This document shows positions 45,296 through 56,407 of a stretch of 64,000 bases of DNA, one piece after another. The position numbers and the translations under genes are program-made. The notes under the pieces are model-generated. The model had not been told where the DNA came from, did not search any database, and worked only from the letters and a program-made list of their open reading frames with translations. Origin of the DNA: Meandrina meandrites (taxonomy: Eukaryota; Cnidaria; Anthozoa; Scleractinia; Meandrinidae); the NCBI GenBank assembly GCA_963693305.1, contig OY855909.1, positions 2,020,501 to 2,084,500 of the forward strand, in the 5' to 3' direction. The stretch's first letter is position 1, and each line of letters starts with the position of its first letter.

Positions 45296-47054
45296 CAGGA
45301 GCTTTGTTATATAAAACACTTTAAAAGAATTTTATGTTAGAGCTAAAAGAAAGAAATCAAGTGAAATGTTGTGCAAGCTGGACATTCATCGCTGGACTAC
45401 AGCTGCAAGATACCCAGTGAGAAATTATTTTGTACTGTGTTGTTCTTATTCAGCAAACGACAAAGAAGATTATTTATAAGTTTGCATTCTCACTAGAGTG
45501 GTTTTACTTGACCTGTGAAACAACATGTAACAATTAGTGGGTAATAGTCAAAACTTAACAAAAGAAAACAATGGAATTGGTGTGTAATACTAACTAAAAG
45601 TTTACTTACTATTTCACAGGTTAAGTAAAATCACTGTCAGCCCTAACAACTTTATTGTCAGACTGTTTCAAAAAAATGTCAAGCACATATTTTTCTATAC
45701 CATATCCCTAGGTCCAAAGTTGGGGGGAAACCGAGTGAAACATTTCCAACTTCCAATCAAACCCAATGATGAACTTATTTTTTTCTAAGAAAGAAGCCAG
45801 TCAACAGCAATGAGCATAAAAAAGGTAAAACAAGGCATTGAAATGTGAAAACTGTGACTTTTATTTTCAATGAAACATTATTTTGGGACTCTCCAGGTTT
45901 ACCGGTAAACCACCAGGAATTTTGGGTTCGTTAGTTTTGCAAACCTCAAGAAGTGTTTGAGGTTGGTAGGTCTGATGTTGTTCCTAGTAAGGCCCATGAT
46001 AAGTTAATAATTGCAGTTGAACGTCCCTTAAGCTGCCACCCTTGGGACCCGAAAAAGTGTCTGCTTAGGAGTGGACACTGTAGTGTTTGCACATGACTGG
46101 GTGGGACCATTGTATGTGTCTGCAAATGGGAGGGGTCCATCCACAGGAGGTGATCATAAGTGGATGTTTGACTTTATTTATTTGACAACCAAAAGCATTT
46201 TAATTTATTGGTTATTAGTGTTCACAGTACTCATTTACAAATAATTTCTCGTCACGCTGGGATCATTGTTTTATGAACACGAATCATTGCTGAAGTCTCA
46301 TTTACAAAAAACCTCACTTATAACATCCAAGGACCCAGAAAAAACAGTGAGTGCATGTATATACATGTACATACATCTACAAGAACATCTTTGTACAAAG
46401 TTCAAATCGTCCACTCAGACCATAACCAGACAGAGTTGTAACCTCCAAGTCCAAGGCTTAACTTCTTGGCATCACTAGATTAAAATAATGTAAATAATTA
46501 ACTGTATAGTTCATTAACAAGAAAGTGAAACTATAGGACTTGCAACATTTAGTGACATCTTGGTTGTATAAACTTCATTCACAGCACTGATATAAGAATA
46601 AGTTAATTGCTTATAAACATATAATTTTCTGGTCACTAAGTGATCAACAGAGACATTTTTATTAAAACCTGACATTAAATGTTTAGCATTTGTAGTTTAT
46701 TAACAATATTATTTTGTCTATATCATTAAATACAGCATATTTATTGTACAATGTTTGTGGAGCGATTTCTCTTTTCATGCAGTGCTTTGAATAAGATTTT
46801 AAGTAGGTGGCTGCCCGCCCATGTGCAGTATCCGTCAAAGAGCAAATGAGAAGCCATAAACACCTCACCTTTATAGGGAGCTGCATGAATTTTAGCTGTT
46901 GATTCACATCAAAATACCCGCTGGAGCTCTGGCGGGTGCGGGGTCTTATGTTTCTTTTCAGTGATCTGAAGATATTTAAAAGTGTGAAAAGACCCATGAA
47001 AAGGGAGAGGGGACTCTTTTTTCTCATGCTTCATTTCCTCAAAACCTGTGTGAA
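45296..47054. other. Convergent intergenic region
   Basis: 3' flanks of the PH-CaaX gene and MOCS3. Inverted AACCTGTGAAA/TTTCACAGGTT words near 45515 and 45615. The 114-codon minus frame at 46683-47027 lies in the expected MOCS3 3' UTR and shows no family. Confidence 0.5.
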
Positions 47055-50000
47055 TTAATATACGGGAAAATCTTTATCTATATGTTTAGCCCATGCATGC
47101 AGTCCACCAGCAATGTCTTTAAACACAACATTACAAAGTGAAGTGTTTTTATCTTGTATATCTTGCTTGTCTTCTGTTGGGAGTGATTTATCTTCATTGC
47201 TGAAACATTTATCTGTACTTCTGCAAACTGTCTCCTGTAACAACTTCACAGCTTTTTGGGAATCATTTCCTTGCTTGCATAGTACATACACTATAATGAG
47301 AAATGACAACTAAATTATACTTTTCTGATTTTGAGTTCATCAAACAGACCACTTAATGTTCCAGAAAATATCTTTGCCCACCCCAAGGAAGATTATCAGA
47401 GATTCAGAGGGGGCATGGGGCATCAAAAGTCTAAATTTCTAAAGGAGAGTATGAAGGTATACTACAATTTCCAGACAGGTGGTGGTTTCAATGAAAACCC
47501 TGATTCATGGGTTGGAGCTGAGTTATTTTCTGGTTACAAACAATACAATATATCTGCACAACACAAATTTATTCAACTCACCACTGACCGTCGATGAGAG
47601 TGTTTCTTTCACGGCCAGATTGGATATTGATTCTTTTAGTGTGTTCTGTTGCTCAGGGGAATGGAGAATTCTCAGAGGAATATCTTATAATGATTTCAAT
47701 TGAGGAATAATGTTCCCGTTCAGTATAATTTGAAACATTTGAATACTAGCCAACGATCTGATAAACCACTGGCAGTCCTCCTTTTTCCTAATTTGTCCAC
47801 AAGCTAGCATGAAGCAATAAAAGAGCTCAAGTGGACTTAGAAAAAACATGGTCTGCTCTCTGTCTAACGATTCCATCAAGTCCTCATTATACAGATTTTT
47901 GCAGACTTCCCAATCTTTACATTCTTTTGATATTAACCTCTTATTAACTGAGTGAGAGGGATATTGGGCCAACAGACTTCCCAATCTTTACATTCTTTTG
48001 ATATTAACCTCTTATTAACTGAGTGAGAGGGATATTGGGCCAAGGTTGTGGCAGTATGGCTTGCCTGCGTAGCAGGCGCATAAAGGGGGAGGGGGAGGGG
48101 GGTAGGAAATTGGGAGGAAAAAAAGAGCGGACGGAGGGGGACTTTTCCTCCCGATTTCCCACCCCCCCTCCCCCTCCCCCTTTATGCGCCTGCTACGCAG
48201 GCTACAGTATGGCCGATGGCCAATATTCCCCAGTACAGCTTGAGCCAGCTAGGATAGTAAGTTCTTAATCATATGACACTCATTTTAGCTGCAAATTTTG
48301 AATTTGCAGGCTTTCAAAAACAAAAAATACACAGCTTATGACCGTATGTCCATGGAAACAGTCTGTGTGGCAAAATCCCAACCAAGAAAGATCCAATGAA
48401 ATGCTGCGATTTATCTTAAGACTGCCTTGCCATATTAGGATAAAAAAATAAACAATTATTCACCGAAGTGTAGGTGAATAGTGGTGGATATTTACTGAGC
48501 CGCATAGTGGCGAGGTAAACATCCACCACTTTTACCAGCACTGAGGTGAATAAAAAAATTATTGTTTTAATATTTACCACACAAGCTGAATAACTAGCAG
48601 ACCAAAACATTACTTTTGGTATGCAAAGTGGCAGGGAGCCATTTTGTTTCTCTTACTTTGAGCTGCTAGGAGGTGAATGGTACTTTGCTAATCACCTCCA
48701 AGTTTACCAATCAGCGTGCGTAGAAAGCACTTGTCTGACTATTCACTTGTGTGGTATATACTAATGTATGTGAATACTAAAAAATCAAAATACTTCAAGC
48801 TAAAGGATACTCAATGATTCAACTGGGAGAGAACAGATTTCTAGCTCCACGGGTTCCCTCACATCCAGGAGGATATGAGGATTGCGCTGGTCTATAACTT
48901 GCTTATATTCCTACGGGGAAAGATAACATGCATGACTTTTAAATGAAATATTTTACTTGTAATAACTGAAATACACAACATTTCTGCAAAAATTTACAGA
49001 AACCACAATTTAAAGGAAGCAATTTATTTGCTGCGTCAAAGGACAAGTGAAACACAATATATTATTTTTCATTTATCAACTCAAAGTTAACAAAGGTAAA
49101 TTAACCTCTGTTAGGGAGGAAAAGCTAATGATTTGTGAGTGTCAGCCCTCGTTTTGCTCAGATGAAGAGCTAAATGCTGAAACCAGCTTTTAAAATTTCT
49201 TATGAGTTGATAATTAATTAATCAACTTTATTTTAATTAGTGTTTCACAATTTGAAGGGTTGAATACAAGGCATTGTGAGTAAACACAAAATTTGGCTAG
49301 AGGATAATCATACCACCTACACTTTTACTTGCCTGAACAGAAACTCTTTGTTGTTTGTGTAGAATTTTCAAAGATGGGGTCTGCAGATTGAAATGAAAAC
49401 AAGTTCAAGTTAAACATTAGAAACTAAATATTACTGTATCTAGAAGGGATAGTACTGTTAGTAGCTTTGGTAAAGCAATCTGTCAAAAATCTTATATGAG
49501 CCACTTTCTTGTGTAAGGTAATTAACAAACAATATTTAAAAGCATAAACAAGCGAATATTAATGTTAAAAGCTGACATTTCCACGTCATCGTGACACCAT
49601 TCTCAAGGCAAAGTGACTAAATAATGCGACATCAATTCCTATAGTCTCTATGAATTAACATTAATAACAAAGGATCACAAATTGCACGAATCGAGTCCGA
49701 TATATCGCATTATTTATTCACTTTGCCTTGAGAATGGTGTCACGATGACGCCGAAATGTCTGCTTTTAATGTTAATTAATATTTTATATTAACAAACCAT
49801 AGTTCTATAAAATTTTATTTTAAATTCCAACCTTATCTGTAGCTGAAGCCCCACAGAATAGTTCATAATCTAGTAGCTTGTTTATTGATGGATTGTCTCC
49901 ACAGACACAGCACTTTGTCTGCCTTGGGCGTAATTTGATTGTGAGAAACCTTCCATCCAGTGCATCATAAATTAGCATCTTTTGAGAATACGATGCTATA

Positions 50001-51691
50001 TGTTAAGTGTAAATTACACAGTTAAGGGTCAAATGATATACAGATTGAAGATGTTTTACTTTGTTATTTAGTAAAGAAACCCCTTCAGGCTTAAAGATTG
50101 CCCAAAAAATGAACAGTTGGCCAAGAAGTGAAGCTTCGAGGGCATCTGTGAAATTTTGAGGACAATCTTTCAGCCAAGGGTGTTATCTTCAAATAGCAAG
50201 CCAGAAAGAGGTTTATTTATTTTATACCCTCCAATCAATTTCTAAAATGCCATTTATCACTGGTAAAAAAGGAAAAACCTACAGTGAAATCAGGGCATAA
50301 CTTTCTTTGAAATAAATGTAAGTTGATTGGTTTACGCAATATTTTTAACACTGTGTTTGTACTTTTCTCTAAAATTGGATTCATGACCCACACATGTACA
50401 TCAAATTGGATGGGCTATATTGTCTAAAACCCAACATCCGATTTTGTACCACATGATGTGTTTTGTCCAATGAGCCCATGCAAAAATTAATTGGTGGGTT
50501 ATAATCATGTCTGACATACAGGGGTTTCCTGACACCCTCTGGTGCTCAGCAATTATTTTGTTGTGAATCGCCAGCTAAAAGTAATCCATGCATCTTCCTA
50601 TTTCAGCTCCTCACATTGTGCTCTGATAGGTGCTACATAAGGGCAGCTACCTATTTGAAATTTTATACATCTAGTAGAAATTACAAGCAAGGATACATTT
50701 GATTCCAACAACAATTTTAATTGCTTCCAAAGCTTGCAATGTTCCAATAACTCCTGGGACTTCACATGTTGAAGAACAATTAAGACACCAAGTTATAATA
50801 ACTGCGAAATATATTTATTATTTTTAACTGAACATTGTCATTGTTAATCAATCACCAATGTGCTGACCATTAAAGGCTAGCAATTAAGTCTCCCACATGG
50901 GTACTGGCAGAAACTATAAGGGTTGTAACTCCCTATGATTCATATTGTACAAAGCGTTTGTACATTTATTTCAGCCATTGAGTACCTATCACACGAAAAA
51001 ATTAACCAATCAAAATTGCAATAATTGAATGTTTTTGAACAAACTTTGTGAAATAAAGTTAAATTTGGTTAAATTTTTCTGTTTCATTTTCATTCAGTAG
51101 TAAATGAAGAACGTCACTTAAAAACTAATGAATTTTGTCAGTTTCTGAAAGAAATTTACTGCTTTTAGGTCGGAACCCAGTAACTTACTGCAAAACCGGA
51201 AATGTTATAACTATTGCGTGTGATGTTACATGACTGTATAGAGCTTTTGCATACAAACTCTTCATGTTTCCAAATATGCTACTTGGCAAATCTGAATATT
51301 CAAACGCTGTGAAATATATGTGTTGCATGTTGCAACCCGCTTATGAGTTTATGGTACTGGCAAATAAATTTGTTACCCAAGTGCAACATGGTAAAATGCT
51401 GAAACAACACCTTGAACACCTGAACTTTATCACTTAGGACGTCGAAAAGTTTTGTGCTAAATGACATTCACTGTACCTGGTCCCAGGACTCCAGTGTCTG
51501 AACAGTTGCCAACTGATTCTGGTGGAGGGGGACTGGGGAATAAACAGCGGTAACATGGACCTCCATCATGATTGTACACTGTGAGCTAAAAATGAAGCAT
51601 TTAGGTTTTAACTAAAAACAATCCCATTATTAATATTATTATTATTTTATTATTATTATTAATATTATTATTATAATTATTATTATTATCA

Positions 51692-51722
<31 letters not shown>

Positions 51723-52140
51723 AATCATATAACAAAATTCTTGATTTTGATTCTGAGCTCGCATATTTGTCAATCCATGTAATTGGCATGCAATCACGTG
51801 GTGTCCAATTACAGCTGCCCAATTACAACTTCTTGTAATTAAATACCTGTAATTGGACACCTACGCCATTCGTGCATCAGTCACGTGCACTTAAATGGGT
51901 TCCTTCATGCTGTTTTCCTACTGTTTATAAAACCGATTGCACACATTGATTTTTTTACTTTTTTCATGTAAAACAGGTTCCCATCAAAGACTTCCTAACC
52001 TCGAATTTTGTTATTGATACGATTAATTAGTAATTGGACCTCGTGTTGTACAATTCAGAGAGTAATCATGCTTGTCCGATTTGAAATTACTTGCCTGATT
52101 ACTTCCTGAATTGTACTCCACTCAGTCCAATTACTATTAC

Positions 52141-52178
<38 letters not shown>

Positions 52179-55100
52179 TAATTTCAATTGAATGTATGAT
52201 GCACAAAGGATTGCTAAAAAATTAATGTCTAATGAGAATTAATAAATGTTTAATACCTGTCCTTCAAATCTCAGAGCACTTCCAGACACCAAGGGTTTCC
52301 TGGCCAAAACACATGCATCATTCAGAAGGTATCTACATTAAGGAAATTTACAACAAGGCAGAATTAATTGTACATAAAATTTTGCTTCATCAGTAATTTT
52401 TGGAGATCATAAACGATACCTGGAAATAAATTCAAAATATTTTAACTTTACAAGCCTCAAAAAATGGAGGATATAATATCGTCAGCATTTCACACAGTTT
52501 TCACAGCATTAAGTGACTAGAAATGTTGCTTCTCCCTAAGCTAACACAAATTACATATTGGTAAGTTGTCTCTAGCTAACAACTTACTGCTACTCATTTA
52601 TTCCCTGCGTGAAGAAAGGCACTGAGAGTTAAGTGTCCTGCCAAAGAATACAAAATTATATGGACAGTGGCCAGGCACACAAGCATGGTAATTAATCATG
52701 CATGAATAATAATAATAAAAGAAATTTCAGCTAACCTTGTAGCCACATTGTCTGTAGCATCTAACACAATATCATATGTTTGTTTATTAAGGATCACAAA
52801 AATAAAATAAATTTAACAAAGACAAGTTGTTTATCGACCAAGAACAATGCCTCTCACAGCAACCAGTACTTCAAATAAGTGTTCCCCAGTTTTTGCACCA
52901 TGACATTGCCAGGAGTATTGCTATACGCTCTGGGATGCCAGTCCACTTTAGAAATTTTGTACCAGATCAATAATTTTGCACTGGTTCAAAAAACATTGAA
53001 CATTACAAGTACAAATAAACAAATTATTCACCATGGCCTGCAAATGCAGACATATATTTCTGGCTGCTACTTCTCTCTGCAGGAGGTTGCTCCCTAATTT
53101 CATACATGATGACGAGGGTGAATAGTAAGGCACTGCATGTCTTGCCTGTGGATACATACATACATACATACATAGACTTTATTTTCTCTCGAATTTTAGA
53201 GTAGCTTGTAATATAAATATCAGTACAACACAAGGTACTGGACAAAACCATACCAGCTCAAATTCACTGCAGAAAAACAATGAGCATCTTTTTCTTTTGT
53301 TGAGCTTCTATGACAGGAGGTGATCAGTGAGACCACAATATGCATGCCTAGAAAAATGGCCCAGCTGACACCTCTCTCATAGCTTAGTGGTTAGAGCACC
53401 CAACTGATATTTGGAAGGCCATAGGTTCAATAATTTCCCATCAGGGACTCAGATTTTGTCTTTGTCCCACGCTCGTGAAAAATGAACATATCATCTTTAT
53501 CATAATATGTCCACCAAGCTTAAAATTCACCATCTTCATTACTTATTACAAATACGCATGTCTTCCAGTGGCCAGTTCGCTAATGGCTCATACTATAAAA
53601 TGGAGTGAAAACCCTGAATATTTCTTCTTCTTTAAGCTTATTAAGCAAAAAGAGACTATGTTAGCAAACTGGCTGTTAGCAAAATGACTTGTAGGCAAAA
53701 CAACTGCAAACCCTTCCAGTGTGAGGATACAACAAAGGGATTTTTGTTGCTGGAGTCAACTACCAGTAGTTAATTTTATAAACAACTTGAAAAAAGGATA
53801 TTTTTCTATTATTTCTAAGGCATTGTTGCTTGTAAGCTGCATGGAGTATGGTATACACACTACCGAGGAATTCAACCTAACAAAACAAAAATAAAACAAT
53901 GGAAATCAATATGGGATTTACTAAAAGCTTATCATGAGACAGATCACGCTATTGTTCAAGAAAGAAACCCAGGCTCTACTGAATAACAAGACAGCTACTC
54001 ACTGATTCAACTGTATTTTTATTGATTCTGCTTTAGATATGTTAACTCTGCTCTCCGTATGAAGAATTTGTCTGTGGAGATTGCTTGTCTCAACTGTATC
54101 ATAATCCACAATACCTATACGTCCTAAAGAAATACACAGACAAAAACATTTGGACATCTGTTACTGGTAAATTAATTTTCTCTAGATCTGGAGAGTGGGT
54201 GCTTAGGACATCCAGGGGCAAGCTTCCATTTCCATACCCATAGCTAGCAAATCCCTGGCCTAGATCGTAGGCCTTCTATTTTTGCTGTGGTTGATTTGTT
54301 TTGTGTCACCATACCTCCCATTGACGTCACTGAATAAGAATTGACTGCGAAGGCCTCGGAAAAAAGCCAGACAGGAACTAGGCAAGCAAATCCCCAGACC
54401 TCAGCCAAGAGCTGATCTTGCCTAGTTCCTGACCTGAAACGGGACAAAAATAGAGGCCTAGGAACTAGACAAGAACTGACACATTCCAGACCATCACACT
54501 GATAAAATCAGTAGATGGATGAAAAGGGGGGGGGGGAGGAGTAAACATTAAAAAAAGTGCTAAAATAATGCTAAACTATAGCACTATGCCACAATGTATT
54601 GGTAGCATGTCATCCAAGCATGCACTGGAGAGCTGGACCATTGACCATTCAGAAGAACGACCACTGACTAAAAAAATATTGTGTTTCTCCAATTTTGTTG
54701 GAAGTTGTTTACTTAATATCCATTTACCTGCATCATATAGCAAGTTTCTATTCCCTTGAACTGTTAACTATTCCCATCTTTTTTATAATATTACTAGTAC
54801 CATACCTACTCCAGCAGCAGCCAGGTACTGTGCCACAGGACACCCAAGACCACCTGCACCAACAATCAGCATTGAAGCATTGCATAGTTTTATCTGTCCT
54901 GTGAAGAACACAACATCAATAGCATCAGCTATGCACTAAAACTGAAAACTATCAACTAATGGTTATTCATAAAGAACTTTTCTCAGGTCACAGATTTATC
55001 CTATAATTTCATGATTTGCTGCCATAATTATTTTCAGTTTACATGAAGATAACGATTAAAAAAACCTGTTATGTTTCAAAAGGCATACCTTTTACACCAA

Positions 55101-56268
55101 TCTCTGGTAAGATAAGCTGCCTACTATAGCGTAAAATCTCACTGTTATTCAACCTTTCTTTTTTCTTTTGTACCTCAAAGCTTGAGGGTCTATGCTCTTT
55201 TTCCTGTAAAAGCAAGGAAAGTTCCACTGTTATGCTTCTACTTGTGCTAAATGTATTTCGTTTTGCTTGGCAAAACATTTAGCACTGGAGAACACCAGGC
55301 AAGGAAGTTCCAGTGCTCTAAATATCAGAGAAAAGGCTCAGGGGGGAGGAAGCAGAAGCCGTTTGATGAGAACCTGGATTTGAAGGAAAATTCTTAAAAT
55401 TTGACTTTTCATTCTAATTTTGGCCGATTTTGTCAGGAAATTTTGAAATATTTGACACATTTTTGGGGGTGAATCGGCAGTTCTCTATTTTTAACTCCAT
55501 TTTGAGGAAGAGGTATCTTGACGCAAAATTGGAGGTCTCCCGGATTTTAATTATTTTAGGTTGGCATCTCTGTCACATGGAAGAAAGAAACTACGCCATC
55601 ACCCAAAAACTGTGGCCATCGTTAAAGTCTAAGCTAATTTTTAAGGTTAAGCTTAATTTTCTGCTTTCAAAATATATTGATCATGAATCCAGCTGACATA
55701 CCCCAGTGCATAACTTCACCGCAGTAAAACGTACAAAATAAGAAAACTACTTCAAAGATAAGGTTTTCATTTTCACTGTTCAAAGTTCGATACTCAACAA
55801 GTATTCTCCTGGTTTACTAAATTGTTTGGAACTTTACTAAAAAAGTTCTAAGTGTTTGAAAATGGCGAAATGCCGACTGTCGGCCCATTGTCAAAGCAAT
55901 TTTGTTCGGGTGCGGAGCATTTTGAAAGTAAAGAATCCCGCTTGAGGGAACTGAAAAATATATTTACCCTCAGCAGCTATTTTATATATCCTTACCGATG
56001 CTTCCACGTTAACGTGAATGATTTCTCTAGAAATAAGAAAACAAAAACAGCCTCACACGTTTGACCGCGGTGAAGTGCATACCCGGGAGACTTAACGCTT
56101 TGAACAAAAGCATGTATTTAATTACATATGTTTATCATATAAATGTTAATTAATCTACAGACCAAACTTCGTACAACTTACTTTGAGTGCCAATAGTTTT
56201 TTCATAGATTCAAGTTCTAAAGATTTTCGTTCAATCTCTTGCCGCAAAACCTCCAAGTCGTCCGCCAT
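47055..56268 (-). CDS. MOCS3: Adenylyltransferase/sulfurtransferase MOCS3 (UBA4)
   Basis: Fourteen minus-strand exons: 56182-56268, 55089-55203, 54806-54898, 54003-54123, 53802-53876, 52736-52777, 52257-52332, 51477-51585, 50697-50759, 49832-49995, 49333-49380, 48811-48910, 47582-47683 and 47055-47290, giving 476 residues. The E1-like half has [18 protein letters not shown], the nucleotide loop GAGGLG (about 81-86), [13 protein letters not shown], zinc pairs CYRC (214-217) and CCVC (289-292), and Cys231 in ESVGNC as probable adenylation-domain cysteine. The rhodanese half has [11 protein letters not shown] and catalytic Cys403 in [16 protein letters not shown]3 adenylates and sulfurates MOCS2A (molybdopterin synthesis) and URM1 (tRNA thiolation) in the cytosol. 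Length matches human MOCS3, whose gene is intronless. Several introns are non-standard. Confidence 0.95.
47685..47984 (-). other. Open frame in MOCS3 intron 12, unassigned
   Basis: 99 codons with a protein-like stretch ([20 protein letters not shown]). Its N-terminal half lies in the 71-bp tandem duplication. No splice partners or family recognised. Confidence 0.15.
47902..48043. repeat. Perfect 71-bp tandem duplication
   Basis: CAGACTTCCCAATCTTTACA starts at 47902 and again at 47973, and the two copies appear identical to GGGATATTGGGCCAA. It abuts a hairpin element. Confidence 0.9.
48061..48206. repeat. Hairpin MITE, GCCTGCGTAGCAGGCGCATA ends
   Basis: GCCTGCGTAGCAGGCGCATA pairs with TATGCGCCTGCTACGCAGGC; G-rich left arm and C-rich right arm. 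In MOCS3 intron 12. Confidence 0.85.
48911..49332 (-). other. MOCS3: MOCS3 intron 11, GC-AG
   Basis: The exon ends GTTCAG and the intron starts GCAAGTAAAA, the strong consensus of GC-AG introns. The acceptor is CCCCGTAG. Phase 0, and the joined protein [16 protein letters not shown] fits the family. Confidence 0.8.
49562..49776. repeat. MITE with CGTCATCGTGACACCATTCT arms
   Basis: The arm is found as the reverse complement at about 49705-49776, flanking TTTGCCTTGAGAATGG. In MOCS3 intron 10. Confidence 0.8.
49996..50696 (-). other. MOCS3: MOCS3 intron 9, candidate U12-type GT-AG
   Basis: Donor GTATCCTTGC matches the U12 consensus. Near the acceptor are CCCTTAAC (about 25 bases upstream) and CACTTAAC (about 8 bases upstream), both like the U12 branch site; neither spacing is ideal. 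Phase 1. The joined peptide [17 protein letters not shown] fits MOCS3. Confidence 0.6.
51611..51725. repeat. (TTA)n microsatellite
   Basis: Imperfect ATT/TTA repeat in MOCS3 intron 7; a second, purer run is at 52139-52178. Between them are TAATTGGAC words in both orientations. Confidence 0.9.
52139..52180. repeat. (TTA)n microsatellite
   Basis: About 13 tandem TTA units in MOCS3 intron 7. Confidence 0.9.
53155..53176. repeat. (CATA)n microsatellite
   Basis: Five to six ACAT units in MOCS3 intron 5. Confidence 0.85.
53370..53475 (+). repeat. tRNA-derived SINE-like repeat
   Basis: CTCATAGCTTAGTGGTTAGA is an A-box/D-arm match, followed by CATAGGTTCAATAATTTCCC as B box and a TTTGTCCCACGC tail. 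In MOCS3 intron 5; related to 21045-21135. Confidence 0.65.
55370..55540. repeat. Dispersed repeat, TTGACACATTTTTG type
   Basis: TTTGAAATATTTGACACATT, GGTGAATCGGCAG and ACTCCATTTTGAGG match a second copy at about 62520-62645 (TTTGAAATACTTGACACATT). The second copy is adjacent to the right end of MULE 2. Confidence 0.6.
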
Positions 56269-56396
56269 TTTGTTTCTGGGTACTAGTGCCCAATCTCCTC
56301 TTCATTTAGAGCTGGTATGGTTACCAAGCTTTACGAAGCAAATCAAAATGGCGGATTTACTGCAAAATTTCGCGCCATCTCAAATTCACATTAACC
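56269..56396. promoter_or_regulatory. Bidirectional promoter, MOCS3 / RPAP1
   Basis: Only 128 bp separates the outward-facing start codons. AAAATGGCGGA occurs at the MOCS3 start (minus) and at 56346-56356 (plus), the initiator/YY1-type element of short-leader housekeeping genes. CCAAT-like GCCCAATC lies near 56287. No TATA box. Confidence 0.65.
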
Positions 56397-56407
56397 ATGT
56401 TTTCTAG
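56348..56407 (+). other. Upstream ORF overlapping the RPAP1 start
   Basis: ATG in AAAATGGCGG, 19 codons (MADLLQNFAPSQIHINHVF), stop at 56405-56407, 8 bases past the RPAP1 ATG and in another frame. If transcription starts upstream of it, it would compete with RPAP1 initiation. Confidence 0.45.

Larger units (their letters stand above)
47684..48810 (-). other. MOCS3: MOCS3 intron 12, candidate U12-type GT-AG
   Basis: The donor GTATCCTTTA matches the U12 5' splice site consensus and is unlike the GTAAGT-type donors nearby. TTCCTCAAT, resembling the U12 branch site, lies about 15 bases before the AG. Phase 1; the joined peptide SLPVESLNIPL matches the rhodanese domain. Confidence 0.75.
52778..53801 (-). 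other. MOCS3: MOCS3 intron 5, U12-type AT-AC intron
   Basis: The intron starts ATATCCTTTT, the textbook U12 AT-AC donor, and ends TCCTTAATAAACAAAC, a U12-like branch site about 10 bases before a terminal AC. No GT-AG pair restores the frame. With AT-AC ends, phase 2 joins to give [19 protein letters not shown], matching the conserved MOCS3 segment at the same place. Confidence 0.88.

Noticed and set aside
46683..47027. 114-codon minus frame after MOCS3
   Set aside because: Falls in the expected MOCS3 3' UTR and shows no domain signature.
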